NCBI GenBank assembly: GCA_964569425.1
Contig: CAZMVD010000033.1
Coordinates: forward strand, 1 to 35,107
Source: JACQXM01 sp964569425
GTDB taxonomy: Bacteria; Planctomycetota; Phycisphaerae; UBA1845
Length of the DNA: 35,107 bases
Direction of reading: 5' to 3'
The stretch's first letter is position 1, and every line of letters starts with the position of its first letter. Below are positions 17,073 to 25,813 of this stretch, piece after piece. A program made the position numbers and the translations under genes. The notes under the pieces are model-generated. The model worked only from the letters and a program-made list of their open reading frames with translations, did not search any database and was not told the DNA's origin.

Positions 17073-17177
17073 AGAATGGCGAAGGAAGAATGGCGAATGG
17101 GGGAGGTGGAATGGGAGGATTGGCGATTGTCGATTGTCGATTCGGGGGAATGCGGAATGGTGACGGCGGAATGCGGA
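17073..17177. repeat. Period-7 degenerate tandem repeat array
   Basis: Fifteen consecutive 7-base units can be read without a phase break from 17073 to 17177: agaatgg, cgaagga, agaatgg, cgaatgg and so on, changing midway to ggcgatt and gtcgatt and back to atgcgga. The array fills the gap between the lipoprotein gene and the end of manA. Similar arrays lie at 26005-26046 and 28261-28358. It has no coding role. Confidence 0.85.
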
Positions 17178-17193
17178 AACATGCGCTTCGTCC

Positions 17194-18312
17194 TCAGGCC
17201 AACGGGCCGGTGGAGTCGGGGGCGGAGGGCGGGGGGTTGAGCTGGACGAACCCCGCACCTGCCTGTCCGAGGTGGCGGAGGGAGTCCCGGTCAGGGCGCG
17301 GGTACTCAGTCAGCGTGCTCCCCAGCGGGACAGATACTTCCAGCCACAGGCAGGGTGATTCGGCGCGGATGCGGGCGTCTTTGAGGCCCGCAGGGATCAG
17401 GACCGTGTCGCCGCATGTAAACTCAAATGGCACGGAGAATCCCGGACAAGTCACGCTGCTCCGACCTTCCAACATCATCCAGACCACAAAGCCATCGAGC
17501 ACGATGTCCTGCTCGACCCCTTCGACCATGCGGACGCGATCGATGGCGAAGGCGGCGCTGCGGATCAACTGCGTCTCGGTGGTCCAGACGCTGGCAACGT
17601 GCTGCACGGCCTCCTCCGGGTAATCGCGCGGTTTCCAGTCGAGGCAGGCGAGCGCCTCTTCCACGTGCAGGTCGCGCGGCCGGCCGGTACGGGCGTCGAG
17701 CCGGTCCCAGTCATACAGGCGATAAGTCACGTCGGACGGCGTCTGCACCTCGGCGACCAGCACCCCGGCGCCCAATGCATGCACCGTCCCGCTGGGCAGG
17801 TAATAACATTGGCCCTTTCGCACGGGAATCCGGTTCAGGAGCGACGCCACGCCGCCCTCGGCGAGCGCAGCGCGAAAGCCGTCCGCGGTGACGCCGGACC
17901 GCAGTCCGCGGTAGATGAAGGCTTCGGGCGCGGCGTCAATGATATACCAGGCTTCGTGCTTGATTCGAACCGCGCCTCCCAAACGACCAGCAGTGGCGGC
18001 GTCGGGGTGGACCTGAACGCTCAGCGTCTGTTGTGCGTCGAGGAACTTCAGGAGCAGCGGAAACCGGCCGTCGACGAGGGCCGCTTCGCCAAGTAATTGT
18101 GGGCCCCATTCGCGGACCATCTGGGCGAGAGTTCGACCTTGCGCCGGGCCGGTGCGGACCACCGACTGGTCAGTTTCCAGGTCGCAAAGTTCCCACGATT
18201 CACCGATGGTCTCGCCGGGCGGGAGCGGCTTACCGAGTACTTGCTCGAGCGCGCGCCCGCCCCAGATGCGCGGTTTGAGGATTGGTTCGAAGGTAAGGGG
18301 ATAAGGGTCCAT
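17194..18312 (-). CDS. manA: Mannose-6-phosphate isomerase, class I
   Basis: A 372-residue cupin enzyme that interconverts mannose 6-phosphate and fructose 6-phosphate in the cytoplasm, feeding GDP-mannose synthesis or mannose use. The start KPRIWGG is typical. Zinc-site residues are visible in QVHPDA (about 100-105), KHEAWY (about 118-123) and GTVHALG (about 175-181). The ETIGESWE segment near 35 is conserved. The length fits the short Bacillus-type class I enzyme, slightly longer at the C-terminus. The ATG at 18312 gives the standard N-terminus. It is a single gene with no partner in the same strand run, and its upstream gap carries two short palindromic repeats. Confidence 0.94.
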   Translation of the reverse strand: MDPYPLTFEPILKPRIWGGRALEQVLGKPLPPGETIGESWELCDLETDQSVVRTGPAQGRTLAQMVREWGPQLLGEAALVDGRFPLLLKFLDAQQTLSVQVHPDAATAGRLGGAVRIKHEAWYIIDAAPEAFIYRGLRSGVTADGFRAALAEGGVASLLNRIPVRKGQCYYLPSGTVHALGAGVLVAEVQTPSDVTYRLYDWDRLDARTGRPRDLHVEEALACLDWKPRDYPEEAVQHVASVWTTETQLIRSAAFAIDRVRMVEGVEQDIVLDGFVVWMMLEGRSSVTCPGFSVPFEFTCGDTVLIPAGLKDARIRAESPCLWLEVSVPLGSTLTEYPRPDRDSLRHLGQAGAGFVQLNPPPSAPDSTGPLA

Positions 18313-18395
18313 TCGCGGGGCTCCGTAGGCGGCACGGTTTTCGAGCGCGCAGGTCGTCAGGTACCGCCGTTTGGCGTTCGCCCCGCGGCGCGAGC

Positions 18396-18434
18396 CGGGA
18401 AATCTGAAATCTCAGATTTCAAATCTCAGAACCG
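18396..18434. repeat. Palindromic heptamer repeat, copy 1
   Basis: It contains GAAATCTG and CAGATTTC arms (8 bp, 6-nt loop) and reads as 7-base units aaatctg, aaatctc, agatttc, aaatctc. It is bounded by CCGG at the left and ACCG at the right. The same element recurs 101 bp downstream. Confidence 0.85.
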
Positions 18435-18496
18435 ACGCGGGGCCGAACAGGGTCCGCCACGGGCGCGGACAAACGCTACTTCGACAGCTGCGACGA

Positions 18497-18536
18497 CCGG
18501 GAAATCTGAAATCTCAGATTTCAAATCTTAGGACCG
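18497..18536. repeat. Palindromic heptamer repeat, copy 2
   Basis: Same element as copy 1, identical over the first about 30 bases and then differing (tcttag in place of tctcag). It sits 101 bp from copy 1, in the same orientation, in the manA upstream gap. The flanking sequence between the copies is unique. Confidence 0.85.
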
Positions 18537-18715
18537 GCACGAGGGCGAACGAGTTCGACCGAGGATTCGGCAAGCTTCGTGCCCGCCCGGTAAGACTATC
18601 AGTACCCGCGATTCAACGGAACGCAACCCAAGGCGGGCGGCCGGTCGTCCTCGCCGATGGTGCTCCGACTTCGCGACGTTGAGCCTGAAAACAAACAAAC
18701 AGGGAGGCGCCGCCA

Positions 18716-19144
18716 TCAACTGCCCGGAAATAGCGCCCGGCGAATCTGACCGACCAGCACCGCCCGGGGCTCCACACCGTTCACGGACGACTGGTGGGCA
18801 TGGCGCCTGCGCCAGTCCTCCACGTGGCTGTCGAACAACTTCGGACACAGGAGCAGCACCGCGGGGTGCGACAGCCGCAACTCCAGCGCAAGTTCCATCA
18901 GAAACGCCCGCTGCCCGTCAGCCAACCCGACCTGCTCCATCAGCTCCGCGAAGAGCCCCTGCGGGTCGTTGGGCGCCGCCGCTGCGCGGCGGCGATCCTG
19001 CCAGCGCTGCACGAAGTACACAGCGGCCACCACGGCCAGAATAGCCAGAACGACCAGCAGTGCCTCGTACAGCGAGCCGCCCTGGCGAAACTGCTCGTAG
19101 ATCGACTCCTGCATGCGATCAAAATAAGATTTCGGCTGGTTCAC
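18716..19144 (-). CDS. Small membrane-anchored protein of unknown function
   Basis: A 142-residue protein. One membrane helix (about 26-44, ALLVVLAILAVVAAVYFV) is followed by basic residues (QRWQDRRR) and a helical soluble domain, so the C-terminal domain is probably cytoplasmic. I do not recognise the family. The GTG start at 19144 overlaps the TGA of the HEAT-repeat gene as GTGA, with AGGAG nine bases upstream, which indicates translational coupling. ATG 19114 is a less likely alternative. The coupling suggests it anchors or assists the HEAT protein. It is the last gene of the rnhA-phoA-HEAT unit. Confidence 0.7.
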   Translation of the reverse strand: MNQPKSYFDRMQESIYEQFRQGGSLYEALLVVLAILAVVAAVYFVQRWQDRRRAAAAPNDPQGLFAELMEQVGLADGQRAFLMELALELRLSHPAVLLLCPKLFDSHVEDWRRRHAHQSSVNGVEPRAVLVGQIRRALFPGS

Positions 19145-21033
19145 GAATGGAGCTCCTGTGGCCCGGCAGGTGCGCTGCGCAAGTCGCGCACCACCCGCGC
19201 CGCCCGCCGCCGCACCTGCTCGTCGGGATCGCGCTGGCTCAACTCCGCAATGCGCCGCAACAGCGATCGCAATTGCAGGCGCTCCACCACCCACAGACCG
19301 CTGAGCCGGTGCGCCCGCGAATCGCCTTCGAGCATTTTCAGCAGCGCCGCCCCCGCCTCCTGCACCTCCAGCCGCAACAGCGACTTGACCGCGTTGGCCC
19401 GCACCCGCGCGTGAGGCGAGGTGAGCCCGGGACGTGTCACCGCCGCCCGCTCCGGATCATTGCGGTGGTCGAGCGCTTCAACGGCGTTGGCCTGCACACG
19501 CGGGGCCGCGTCGCCGGCGGATTGCCGCAGCAGTCGCTGGGCCGCCCCTCCGGGCACGTGCGCCAGCGCCGCAACCGCCTGGGCGCGCACCGACGCATCA
19601 CCATCATGTGCCAGGCGCAGGAGCGGCTCGGCCAGCGGTACCGCCAGGTCCAATTGCAGTGCCATATGGATGGCACGAATCCGCTCCGGCGCCGTTCCGC
19701 GCGCGAGCCTGTCCCGCAGAAACCCGACCGCCGCCTCCGGGCGATCGCGCAGCGCACGGGCCGCATCGGCCAGCGCCTCCGGGTCGGCGTCACGCTCCAG
19801 CAGAGACCAGTAGCGCGCCGCCTCGTGGCCGGCGGGTGGCTCCACGGCCGCAAGGACCGCGGAGGGCGCCGACCAACCGCGCCGTCCCATTTCGCGCCTG
19901 GCAATGTTCGCCAGTTCATCGCCCTGACGTGCGGCAATCACCGCCAGCAGGGCGGAGGGCGCGGACCCGGTGTCCTCCACGCATCGCCAAAGCACCGACC
20001 GGCGAGCGGCGCCGCTCCCCACGGTCAGCAGTTCCTGGTAACCGGTGTGGCGCTGCTCGGGCGCGCTTCCCATACAGTCCAGCCAGCGCAGGGACGATTC
20101 CGCAATGCGGTCACTCTCGCCCTCCCCCGCTGCCCGGGTCTCCAGCCATGACGCAGAACGCACGGCCCGGCCGGCTTGGGCCAGAACCGGATCGGCCAGC
20201 AACCACGACGTGTCCAGCAGCGCCTGTTGAAAAACCTCGTCGGTCGCCCGCTCGATGCAGCGGGCCGCGGCGGCTCGTAACTGTGGAACCGCCAGGGCGC
20301 GAACGGCAAACGCCGCCAGCCGCGGGTCGCGCGTTCCCTCGAGGCACTCGATCAGCGTTCGAGCGATGCGCGTGCGCGGCTCACGCAGCTTTTTGAGCAG
20401 CACAGGATGCAACTCATCGTCCAGCCACAGTGCCGCGGTCAGCGCGCCGGGTTGCAGGTGGGTTTCCCAATGCATGATGGCGGCGTTCAGCGCTTCGGCC
20501 AGCCCCGCGCCCTCCTCAGTCAGCGCCCGCACCTGTTCAGGCGCGGCGGCGGCGCGGCGGGCCAGATAATCAGCCGTGACGGCGTGCAGCGCCGCGGCGG
20601 CCAACTCGCGGGTCCGCACGCACCGATGGCGCAGCGCCTCCCCCAGCAGGTACAACTGTCGCGGAGCGCGGGCCCGCGCGACCAAGGCAATGGCCCCCGC
20701 GCGCACTTCGAAACGGGAGGCGCCCAGCGCCGCGCGAATCGCGGCGAACAGATCGCCCGCGCGATCGGCCAAACGCGCCTGCAGGGCACCATCGAACTCT
20801 TTGAACCCGCCCACAACCGACACCAACGTGGCGGTATGTTCCCGGCGCAACAGCAGATCGACAGCCGCCTGCTGGGCCGCCCCCTCGAGGTGCCCCAGAA
20901 CCTCGAACAGCGCGGCATCGGCCGCCACATTGCGCTGGCGGCGCAGATGCTGAAACGCCACAGGTATCGATCCGGCGCACATTGCCATGCCATCGGAGAT
21001 ATCGGCGTGGGTAGGGGCTTTGCTTGCGATCAA
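19141..21033 (-). CDS. HEAT-repeat protein
   Basis: A 630-residue all-helical protein made of roughly fifteen HEAT-like repeats. The clearest are in the C-terminal third (for example LRLAHDGDASVRAQAVAALA and NDPERAAV...SPHARVRANAVKSL). HEAT solenoids usually act as protein-binding scaffolds. There is no signal peptide, so it is probably cytoplasmic or bound at the membrane through the coupled small protein. The start is TTG at 21033, 11 bp after the phoA stop; ATG at 20988 is an alternative. The function is unknown. The N-terminal repeats are more degenerate. Confidence 0.75.
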   Translation of the reverse strand: MIASKAPTHADISDGMAMCAGSIPVAFQHLRRQRNVAADAALFEVLGHLEGAAQQAAVDLLLRREHTATLVSVVGGFKEFDGALQARLADRAGDLFAAIRAALGASRFEVRAGAIALVARARAPRQLYLLGEALRHRCVRTRELAAAALHAVTADYLARRAAAAPEQVRALTEEGAGLAEALNAAIMHWETHLQPGALTAALWLDDELHPVLLKKLREPRTRIARTLIECLEGTRDPRLAAFAVRALAVPQLRAAAARCIERATDEVFQQALLDTSWLLADPVLAQAGRAVRSASWLETRAAGEGESDRIAESSLRWLDCMGSAPEQRHTGYQELLTVGSGAARRSVLWRCVEDTGSAPSALLAVIAARQGDELANIARREMGRRGWSAPSAVLAAVEPPAGHEAARYWSLLERDADPEALADAARALRDRPEAAVGFLRDRLARGTAPERIRAIHMALQLDLAVPLAEPLLRLAHDGDASVRAQAVAALAHVPGGAAQRLLRQSAGDAAPRVQANAVEALDHRNDPERAAVTRPGLTSPHARVRANAVKSLLRLEVQEAGAALLKMLEGDSRAHRLSGLWVVERLQLRSLLRRIAELSQRDPDEQVRRRAARVVRDLRSAPAGPQELHS

Positions 21034-21044
21034 TAGGCGCCTGG

Positions 21045-22637
21045 CTATGGCATGGACGGGCCTGCGGGAAGGCCCAGCGCCTCAACCATCACGTGAAAAA
21101 TAACGTGCTGTTCCAGCACCCCGCGAAACAAATGAGCCTGCGGGCCATCGGCGTACAGCGCCACATCCTCGCCCCCATGGGTCTCACTGCTGAAGGGAAC
21201 CGTACACTCCTGGAGGTACTCCGGCCCATCGGTATGCACTTCGGACAGGTCCGGCCGCCCGCTGGTAACCCCTTGAAACCCGACCCCAGGATGAGGAAAG
21301 TGCTTGTGCCCTTCCGGCTGATCGGAGGAAGCACCGGCATAACCCGGGCCGTTGGCATATCCGAGCGTGGTATAGGGCATACCCAATCCGTCGAGCGCGA
21401 ACCCGGCGCTCGGTTCACCAGCCGGGTTGTTAGACTTGACCTTTCCCAGAATCGGATTGCCGCGTGTCGGGTATCCCGCCATCGTGAAGACGTGACTGTG
21501 ATCGGCCGTCACGATGACCAGCGTGTCGCGACGATCGGTCTTCTCAAGCGCCACCGCGACCGCACGGGCGAACTCGATGGTGTCGGTCAGGGCTCGAAAG
21601 GCATTGGCCGCGTGGTGCGCGTGATCGATGCGCCCGCCCTCCACCATCAGGAAAAAGCCCTTGGGGTTCCTTGCCAGCAGGTCGATCGCCTTGGCGGTCA
21701 TTTCACTCAGCGACGGTTCACCGCCCTGGTCACCGGCGCGATCGTGTTCGTACTGCATGTGCGAGCGCTCAAACAGCCCCAGGAGATGGTCAGTAACGCC
21801 AATGTCCACCGCGTCGAACTGCGTCTTGTTCCACACGTACGCTGCATGTTTGCGCCGCGCCCACTCGGCGGTCAGGTCGCGCCCGTCGCGCCGCACGCCG
21901 CGTTGGCCTGGGTATTCGGGATCCATGGAGTCCTCGGGCAGGAAGAAACTCCGCCCACCGCCCAACACCACCTCGGGCCCGTTGCCGTGCGGATACTCAA
22001 TTAGTTGGCGGGCGATATCCGCAAACCCCGCGGCCCGCGCGGCCGCCGGCAGATGCACATCCGCTTCCCAATCCCGATCCGGCGAATGGGCATAGCACGC
22101 CCCCGGCGTGGCGTGCGTGACCCGCGTCGTGGTGACCATGCCCGTCGAGAGCCCGGCGCGCTCCGCCAGTTCGACGATGGTGGTCAGTTTCCGACCCTGG
22201 ACCGTGGTGTGATCGCCGCGCGTCACGCCCTGATCGACGGCCAGCACCCCCGCCAACGTCTTCACCCCGGTGACCATCGCGGTCATGGTTCCCGCGGAAT
22301 CCGACGTCTGCTGGTTGGTGTTGTACGTCTTGATGAGCGCCGTGTACGGCAACTTCTCGAAGCTGAGCAGATTCTCTTCACCCGATTGGCCGCGCAACTG
22401 TCCATCCAGGATGCGCGCCGCGGTGACCGTGGTCACGCCCATCCCGTCGCCGACAAAAAGGATGACGTTCCGGGCCTTCCCCGTGATCGGCGTGTGGCGC
22501 TTGGCCGCGTCCACCGCCTCCCGACCCTGTCGGTACCAGCCTTCGCGCGACTCCTCCGCCAAACCGCTTCCCGACGACAGCAGCAGCGCTGCGCCCCAGA
22601 CCGCAAGGAACGTCAGACACGCCGGCAAACTTCGCAT
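21045..22637 (-). CDS. phoA: Alkaline phosphatase (PhoA family)
   Basis: A 530-residue exported phosphomonoesterase. A signal peptide (residues 1-27, LAVWGAALLLSSGSGLA) precedes the metal-binding FVGDGMG (Asp64), the nucleophile in TSDSAGTMTA (Ser114), MVEGGRIDHAHH and TADHSH, all hallmarks of the family. It releases phosphate from organic esters outside the cytoplasmic membrane using zinc and magnesium. The ATG at 22637 is preceded by GGGGAGGGG; a GTG three bases earlier would add one residue. It follows rnhA by 15 bp and precedes the HEAT gene by 11 bp. No Pho box is evident. It is somewhat longer than E. coli PhoA (471 aa). Confidence 0.93.
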   Translation of the reverse strand: MRSLPACLTFLAVWGAALLLSSGSGLAEESREGWYRQGREAVDAAKRHTPITGKARNVILFVGDGMGVTTVTAARILDGQLRGQSGEENLLSFEKLPYTALIKTYNTNQQTSDSAGTMTAMVTGVKTLAGVLAVDQGVTRGDHTTVQGRKLTTIVELAERAGLSTGMVTTTRVTHATPGACYAHSPDRDWEADVHLPAAARAAGFADIARQLIEYPHGNGPEVVLGGGRSFFLPEDSMDPEYPGQRGVRRDGRDLTAEWARRKHAAYVWNKTQFDAVDIGVTDHLLGLFERSHMQYEHDRAGDQGGEPSLSEMTAKAIDLLARNPKGFFLMVEGGRIDHAHHAANAFRALTDTIEFARAVAVALEKTDRRDTLVIVTADHSHVFTMAGYPTRGNPILGKVKSNNPAGEPSAGFALDGLGMPYTTLGYANGPGYAGASSDQPEGHKHFPHPGVGFQGVTSGRPDLSEVHTDGPEYLQECTVPFSSETHGGEDVALYADGPQAHLFRGVLEQHVIFHVMVEALGLPAGPSMP

Positions 22638-22652
22638 CACGCGACCCCTCCC

Positions 22653-23123
22653 CTACCGACCGCGCACCGCCTCAATCGCCGCCACAGCCAAGCGGTCGCA
22701 TTCCTCGTTTTCCGGGTGCCCCGCGTGTCCGCGGACGTGTTCGTAGGTCATGTCGTGCGCCCCGGTCAGTTCATCGAGCGCAAGCCACAGATCCACGTTC
22801 TTCACCGGCGATGACGTGATCTTCTTGCCGCGCCGCCAGTGATTCGCCTTCCATCCCGCCATCCACTCGGTCAGACCTTTGAGCACGTACTCGCTGTCAC
22901 TGACCAGGTGAACGCGGCAGCGCCGGCCGGCCTTGAGCGTCCGCAGCGCCTCGATCACCGCCCGAAGCTCCATGCGGTTGTTGGTGGTCCCCGCCTCGCC
23001 GCCGGAGATTGTCTTGACCTTTCCGCTGGCCGGGTGCTTGAGGATCGCCGCCCACCCACCAGGACCGGGATTGCCGCTGCACGCGCCGTCGGTATAGATG
23101 ATTACGTCAGGCGGGTTGGACAC
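22653..23123 (-). CDS. rnhA: Ribonuclease HI
   Basis: A 156-residue enzyme, the usual family length, that cuts RNA in RNA-DNA hybrids. The catalytic acidic residues are in place: IYTDGACSGNPGPGG (first Asp), NNRMELRAV (Glu), LVSDSEYVL (Asp) and ECDRLAV (last Asp), with the basic handle KANHWRRGKK. The GTG start at 23123 has GGAGAAGG upstream and gives the normal N-terminus. The frame is open to 23231 but would overlap lysA control sequence. It heads the rnhA-phoA-HEAT-membrane protein unit and is divergent from lysA. Confidence 0.95.
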   Translation of the reverse strand: MSNPPDVIIYTDGACSGNPGPGGWAAILKHPASGKVKTISGGEAGTTNNRMELRAVIEALRTLKAGRRCRVHLVSDSEYVLKGLTEWMAGWKANHWRRGKKITSSPVKNVDLWLALDELTGAHDMTYEHVRGHAGHPENEECDRLAVAAIEAVRGR

Positions 23124-23232
23124 GCTGCGGCCTTCTCCGAGCAATCCTCCGCGGCACTGTCGCATCGCGCCGCCGACTTCGGGTAGTATACGTGGGCGCG
23201 GGATCGCTGTCACCGCGAAAGGACCACCCACG

Positions 23233-24513
23233 ATGGATTATTTTCAATACCGCGCGGGTCTGCTCTGTGCGGAGTCGGTAGAGCTGACCCGCCTCGCGGA
23301 ACAGTTCGGCACGCCGACCTTTGTGTATTCCCAGCACACCCTCACCGATCATTACGATCGTGTGAAGGCTGCGTTTACCGAGCTTGACGCTACCATTTGC
23401 TTTTCGGTCAAGAGCTGTTCCAACCTCGCCATTCTGCGGCTGTTGCGCGAACGGGGCGCCGCCTTTGACGTGGTCAGCGGAGGCGAACTTGCCCGGGCGC
23501 TGGAAGCCGGAGCCGATCCGACCGCCATTGTCTTCGCCGGCGTGGGCAAACGCGACGAGGAAATCACGGCCGCACTCGAAGCGGGCATCGGGTGGTTCAA
23601 CGTTGAATCCGAAGAGGAACTGGAGAACCTCGCGCGCCTGGCCGAACGACGCGCCCGACGGGCACGCGTGGCCTTGCGGATCAACCCGGACGTGGACCCC
23701 AAGACGCACGCTTATACGACCACGGGCAAGCGCGCCACCAAGTTCGGCGTGGATATCGACCGCGCCGTCGCCGCGATCGCTCGATTTCGCAGCCGTCCGG
23801 GTCTGGACGTTGCGGGCCTGCACCTGCACCTCGGCTCACCCGTCAACACCATCGCGCCCTATGTCCAGGCCGTGACCCGAACGCTGAACCTCGTCGAGGC
23901 CCTTCGTCGAGACGGCCTGGGAATTCATACCCTCAACCTGGGCGGCGGGTTCGGCGCTCATTATGCCGGCGAAGAGGCGCTGCCGGCCGCGGAATACGCC
24001 CAGGCCATCTCCCCCATGCTCGCAGAGAGTAACTTGCGCGTGTTGCTCGAACCGGGTCGCAGCATCGCCGCCAATGCCGGTATTCTATTGACTCGCGTAC
24101 TCTACACGAAGACCGCCGGCGACAAACGGTTTGTCATCGTCGACGCTGCCATGACCGAGCTGATCCGCCCCGCGCTGTACGGCGCGTTTCATTTTGTATG
24201 GCCGGTGGTATGCACGCCCGAATGGGTCCCGGCCAGGCGTAGTTCGGACCTGGTGATGGAAGGAACCTCCACGGTCGATATTGTAGGTCCGGTGTGCGAA
24301 AGCGGCGATTTTCTGGCTAAGGATCGCCGCTTGCCGCCCCTGCAGCGCGGCGACCTCCTGAGCGTCTTTACCACCGGCGCTTACGGATTCAGCATGAGCA
24401 GCCAGTACAACTCCCGCCCGCGCGCCGCCGAAGTGCTGGTGGCCGGCGACAGCGCCCGCCTGATCCGTCGCCGCGAATGTTACGACGATCTCGTCGCGCT
24501 GGAACGGCTGTAA
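23233..24513 (+). CDS. lysA: Diaminopimelate decarboxylase
   Basis: A 426-residue PLP enzyme for the last step of lysine synthesis, meso-diaminopimelate to lysine. The PLP lysine is Lys60 in CFSVKSCSNL. The HLHLGSPV, LNLGGGFG and LEPGRSIAANAG motifs and the C-terminal GPVCESGDFLAKDR and TGAYGFSMSSQYNSRPR are all present. The ATG at 23233 has AAAGGA nine bases upstream. A TAGTAT at 23184-23189 could be its -10. It is divergent from rnhA, and a hairpin at 24541-24567 ends the gene. Confidence 0.97.
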   Translation: MDYFQYRAGLLCAESVELTRLAEQFGTPTFVYSQHTLTDHYDRVKAAFTELDATICFSVKSCSNLAILRLLRERGAAFDVVSGGELARALEAGADPTAIVFAGVGKRDEEITAALEAGIGWFNVESEEELENLARLAERRARRARVALRINPDVDPKTHAYTTTGKRATKFGVDIDRAVAAIARFRSRPGLDVAGLHLHLGSPVNTIAPYVQAVTRTLNLVEALRRDGLGIHTLNLGGGFGAHYAGEEALPAAEYAQAISPMLAESNLRVLLEPGRSIAANAGILLTRVLYTKTAGDKRFVIVDAAMTELIRPALYGAFHFVWPVVCTPEWVPARRSSDLVMEGTSTVDIVGPVCESGDFLAKDRRLPPLQRGDLLSVFTTGAYGFSMSSQYNSRPRAAEVLVAGDSARLIRRRECYDDLVALERL

Positions 24514-24540
24514 CCATGACCGGGCACTGCCCGACAGCCA

Positions 24541-24567
24541 GATTTCCGTGGCGGGCTACACGGAATC
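24541..24567. terminator. Terminator hairpin between lysA and the methyltransferase gene
   Basis: The gattccgtg-type arm at 24541-24550 pairs with cacggaatc at 24559-24567 (9 bp with one bulged T, 8-nt loop), followed by TTCAT on the plus strand. The two flanking genes converge here, so it may serve both strands. A second small hairpin (CGGGC and GCCCG) lies just before it. Confidence 0.55.
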
Positions 24568-24612
24568 TTCATGGATAACGAACTCGACCACCGACCCCCG
24601 ATGGTCCGATGA

Positions 24613-25254
24613 TCAGCTCAATCGCAGGTGCCGCGCATGCGCCGGCGGCAGGTTGCGCAGCACCGTACGCTGCGCGAACTGATGCTGGCGAATCATCTCG
24701 CTGAGGTACGACGACACCGAGCGAATGCGCTGCCGTCGCTTCCCCATCGCCAACGAGCGCGACGTGCGACGCATGCCCACGTACTCAAAGTAGCTGAACA
24801 CACCTCCCGGTTTCAGGCAGCGGCGCATCACCGCGAAAACTTCCTGCACCATCTGCAAGTCGAACACCGTCAGCGGCAGACCCGATATCACGTAGTCGTA
24901 TCGGTTCTCAAAAGGCAGCATCTGGACCGGCATGCGCAACACGCGCACCCGCCCTTCGCGCATTGCCGGGGCGAACGCCGGACGGCTCAGCACGTCGCGC
25001 TCCAGAATGTCGGCAAACTCCGGCTGAATCTCGCAAACATCAAGCGCGTCCCCTTCCTTGAGCAATGTGCCCAGGTACGCGGTGATCGCCCCCGTGCCCG
25101 CGCCCACTTCCAGCACCGTGGCCGGACCCGCGTGTTGGCGAAACGGTTCGGCCAGCGCCATCGCCAGCGCCCGCGAACTGGGCGAAATCGCACCGACACC
25201 ATGAGGATCGCACATGTACCTCTTGATGAACGTAAAATTATGCGCCAGTGCCAA
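24613..25254 (-). CDS. SAM-dependent methyltransferase, phospholipid N-methyltransferase-like
   Basis: A 213-residue class I methyltransferase. The opening FIKRYMCDPHGVGAISPSSRALA matches phospholipid N-methyltransferases of the PmtA type. Then come motif I VLEVGAGTGAI (about 46-56) and the acidic motif CEIQPEFADIL (about 73-83). It may methylate phosphatidylethanolamine, but related rRNA dimethylases share the fold. The start is TTG at 25254 with AAAGGG nine bases upstream, and no ATG gives a sensible N-terminus. It is convergent with lysA. The substrate assignment is moderate. Confidence 0.8.
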   Translation of the reverse strand: MALAHNFTFIKRYMCDPHGVGAISPSSRALAMALAEPFRQHAGPATVLEVGAGTGAITAYLGTLLKEGDALDVCEIQPEFADILERDVLSRPAFAPAMREGRVRVLRMPVQMLPFENRYDYVISGLPLTVFDLQMVQEVFAVMRRCLKPGGVFSYFEYVGMRRTSRSLAMGKRRQRIRSVSSYLSEMIRQHQFAQRTVLRNLPPAHARHLRLS

Positions 25255-25364
25255 TCCAATACCCTTTCAAAGGCGGGTCGCTCGCCCCCCCAGCCAAGGG
25301 CCCGCGAGGCCGCTTTGGCTCTTGAGTCAGAGCAGACTCCGCGCCGCCGCCCTGACTGTTCGGG

Positions 25365-25544
25365 TCAAACGCCGACAATCGTAATGTGCGCCTCGCCAAT
25401 TAGCCAGTAGGAGTGTAAGAACTTGCGCGAAGGCACTGGGATTCCTTGGATGGTCTTGCGGTATTGAGTTTCCGCCCATCTTACCGGACGCCACGCCCGG
25501 AGATCCTCCTTCTCCCCAAGGAAACCGCCTTGTTCAACGAGCAT
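25365..25544 (-). CDS. Possible small protein or gene remnant (59 aa)
   Basis: A 59-codon frame from ATG 25544 to TGA 25365. The same frame is open back to about 25607, giving 81 codons in all. The translation looks like protein (GIPVPSRKFLHSYWLIGEAH), with about 62% third-position GC. The Shine-Dalgarno is poor: AGGA abuts the ATG. It may be a fragment of a decayed gene. I do not recognise it. Confidence 0.3.
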   Translation of the reverse strand: MLVEQGGFLGEKEDLRAWRPVRWAETQYRKTIQGIPVPSRKFLHSYWLIGEAHITIVGV

Positions 25545-25589
25545 TCCTAGTTGGATCGCTTGGCACCTTGTGGCAAGGAAAAAATCAAT

Positions 25590-25617
25590 TTGATCGGACG
25601 CACGTACTTGTTATAGT
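25590..25617 (+). promoter_or_regulatory. Candidate sigma70-type promoter of the 25.6-25.9 kb RNA
   Basis: TTGATC at 25590-25595 and TATAGT at 25612-25617 are separated by 16 bp, in a locally AT-rich stretch that stands out from the GC-rich surroundings. Transcription would start near 25624. It is the best promoter I can see in the window. Confidence 0.6.
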
Positions 25618-25813
25618 ATCTCATGGAAGGGGCGGTGCCTCGGGTCCGGATCGAAATCGGGCGATCACCGGAGCCGCTTGCTCCCCCCCGCCACCGCGTA
25701 GGACGCCTGCTTGGCTTCCCGCCGCGGTTTGTGTCAGCGGACGACGGTCCGCGGCTGGGTCAGCCCGGCACCGGGATGGTCCAATACCCGGTCCCGGATG
25801 GTCCCGTTTTGCG

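Larger units (their letters stand above)
18313..18715. other. Intergenic region upstream of manA
   Basis: A 403-bp gap containing two near-identical palindromic repeats (18396-18434 and 18497-18536) but no supported gene. Frames running through it on either strand contain the repeat translations and show no family similarity. The manA promoter must lie here but is not obvious. Confidence 0.5.
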
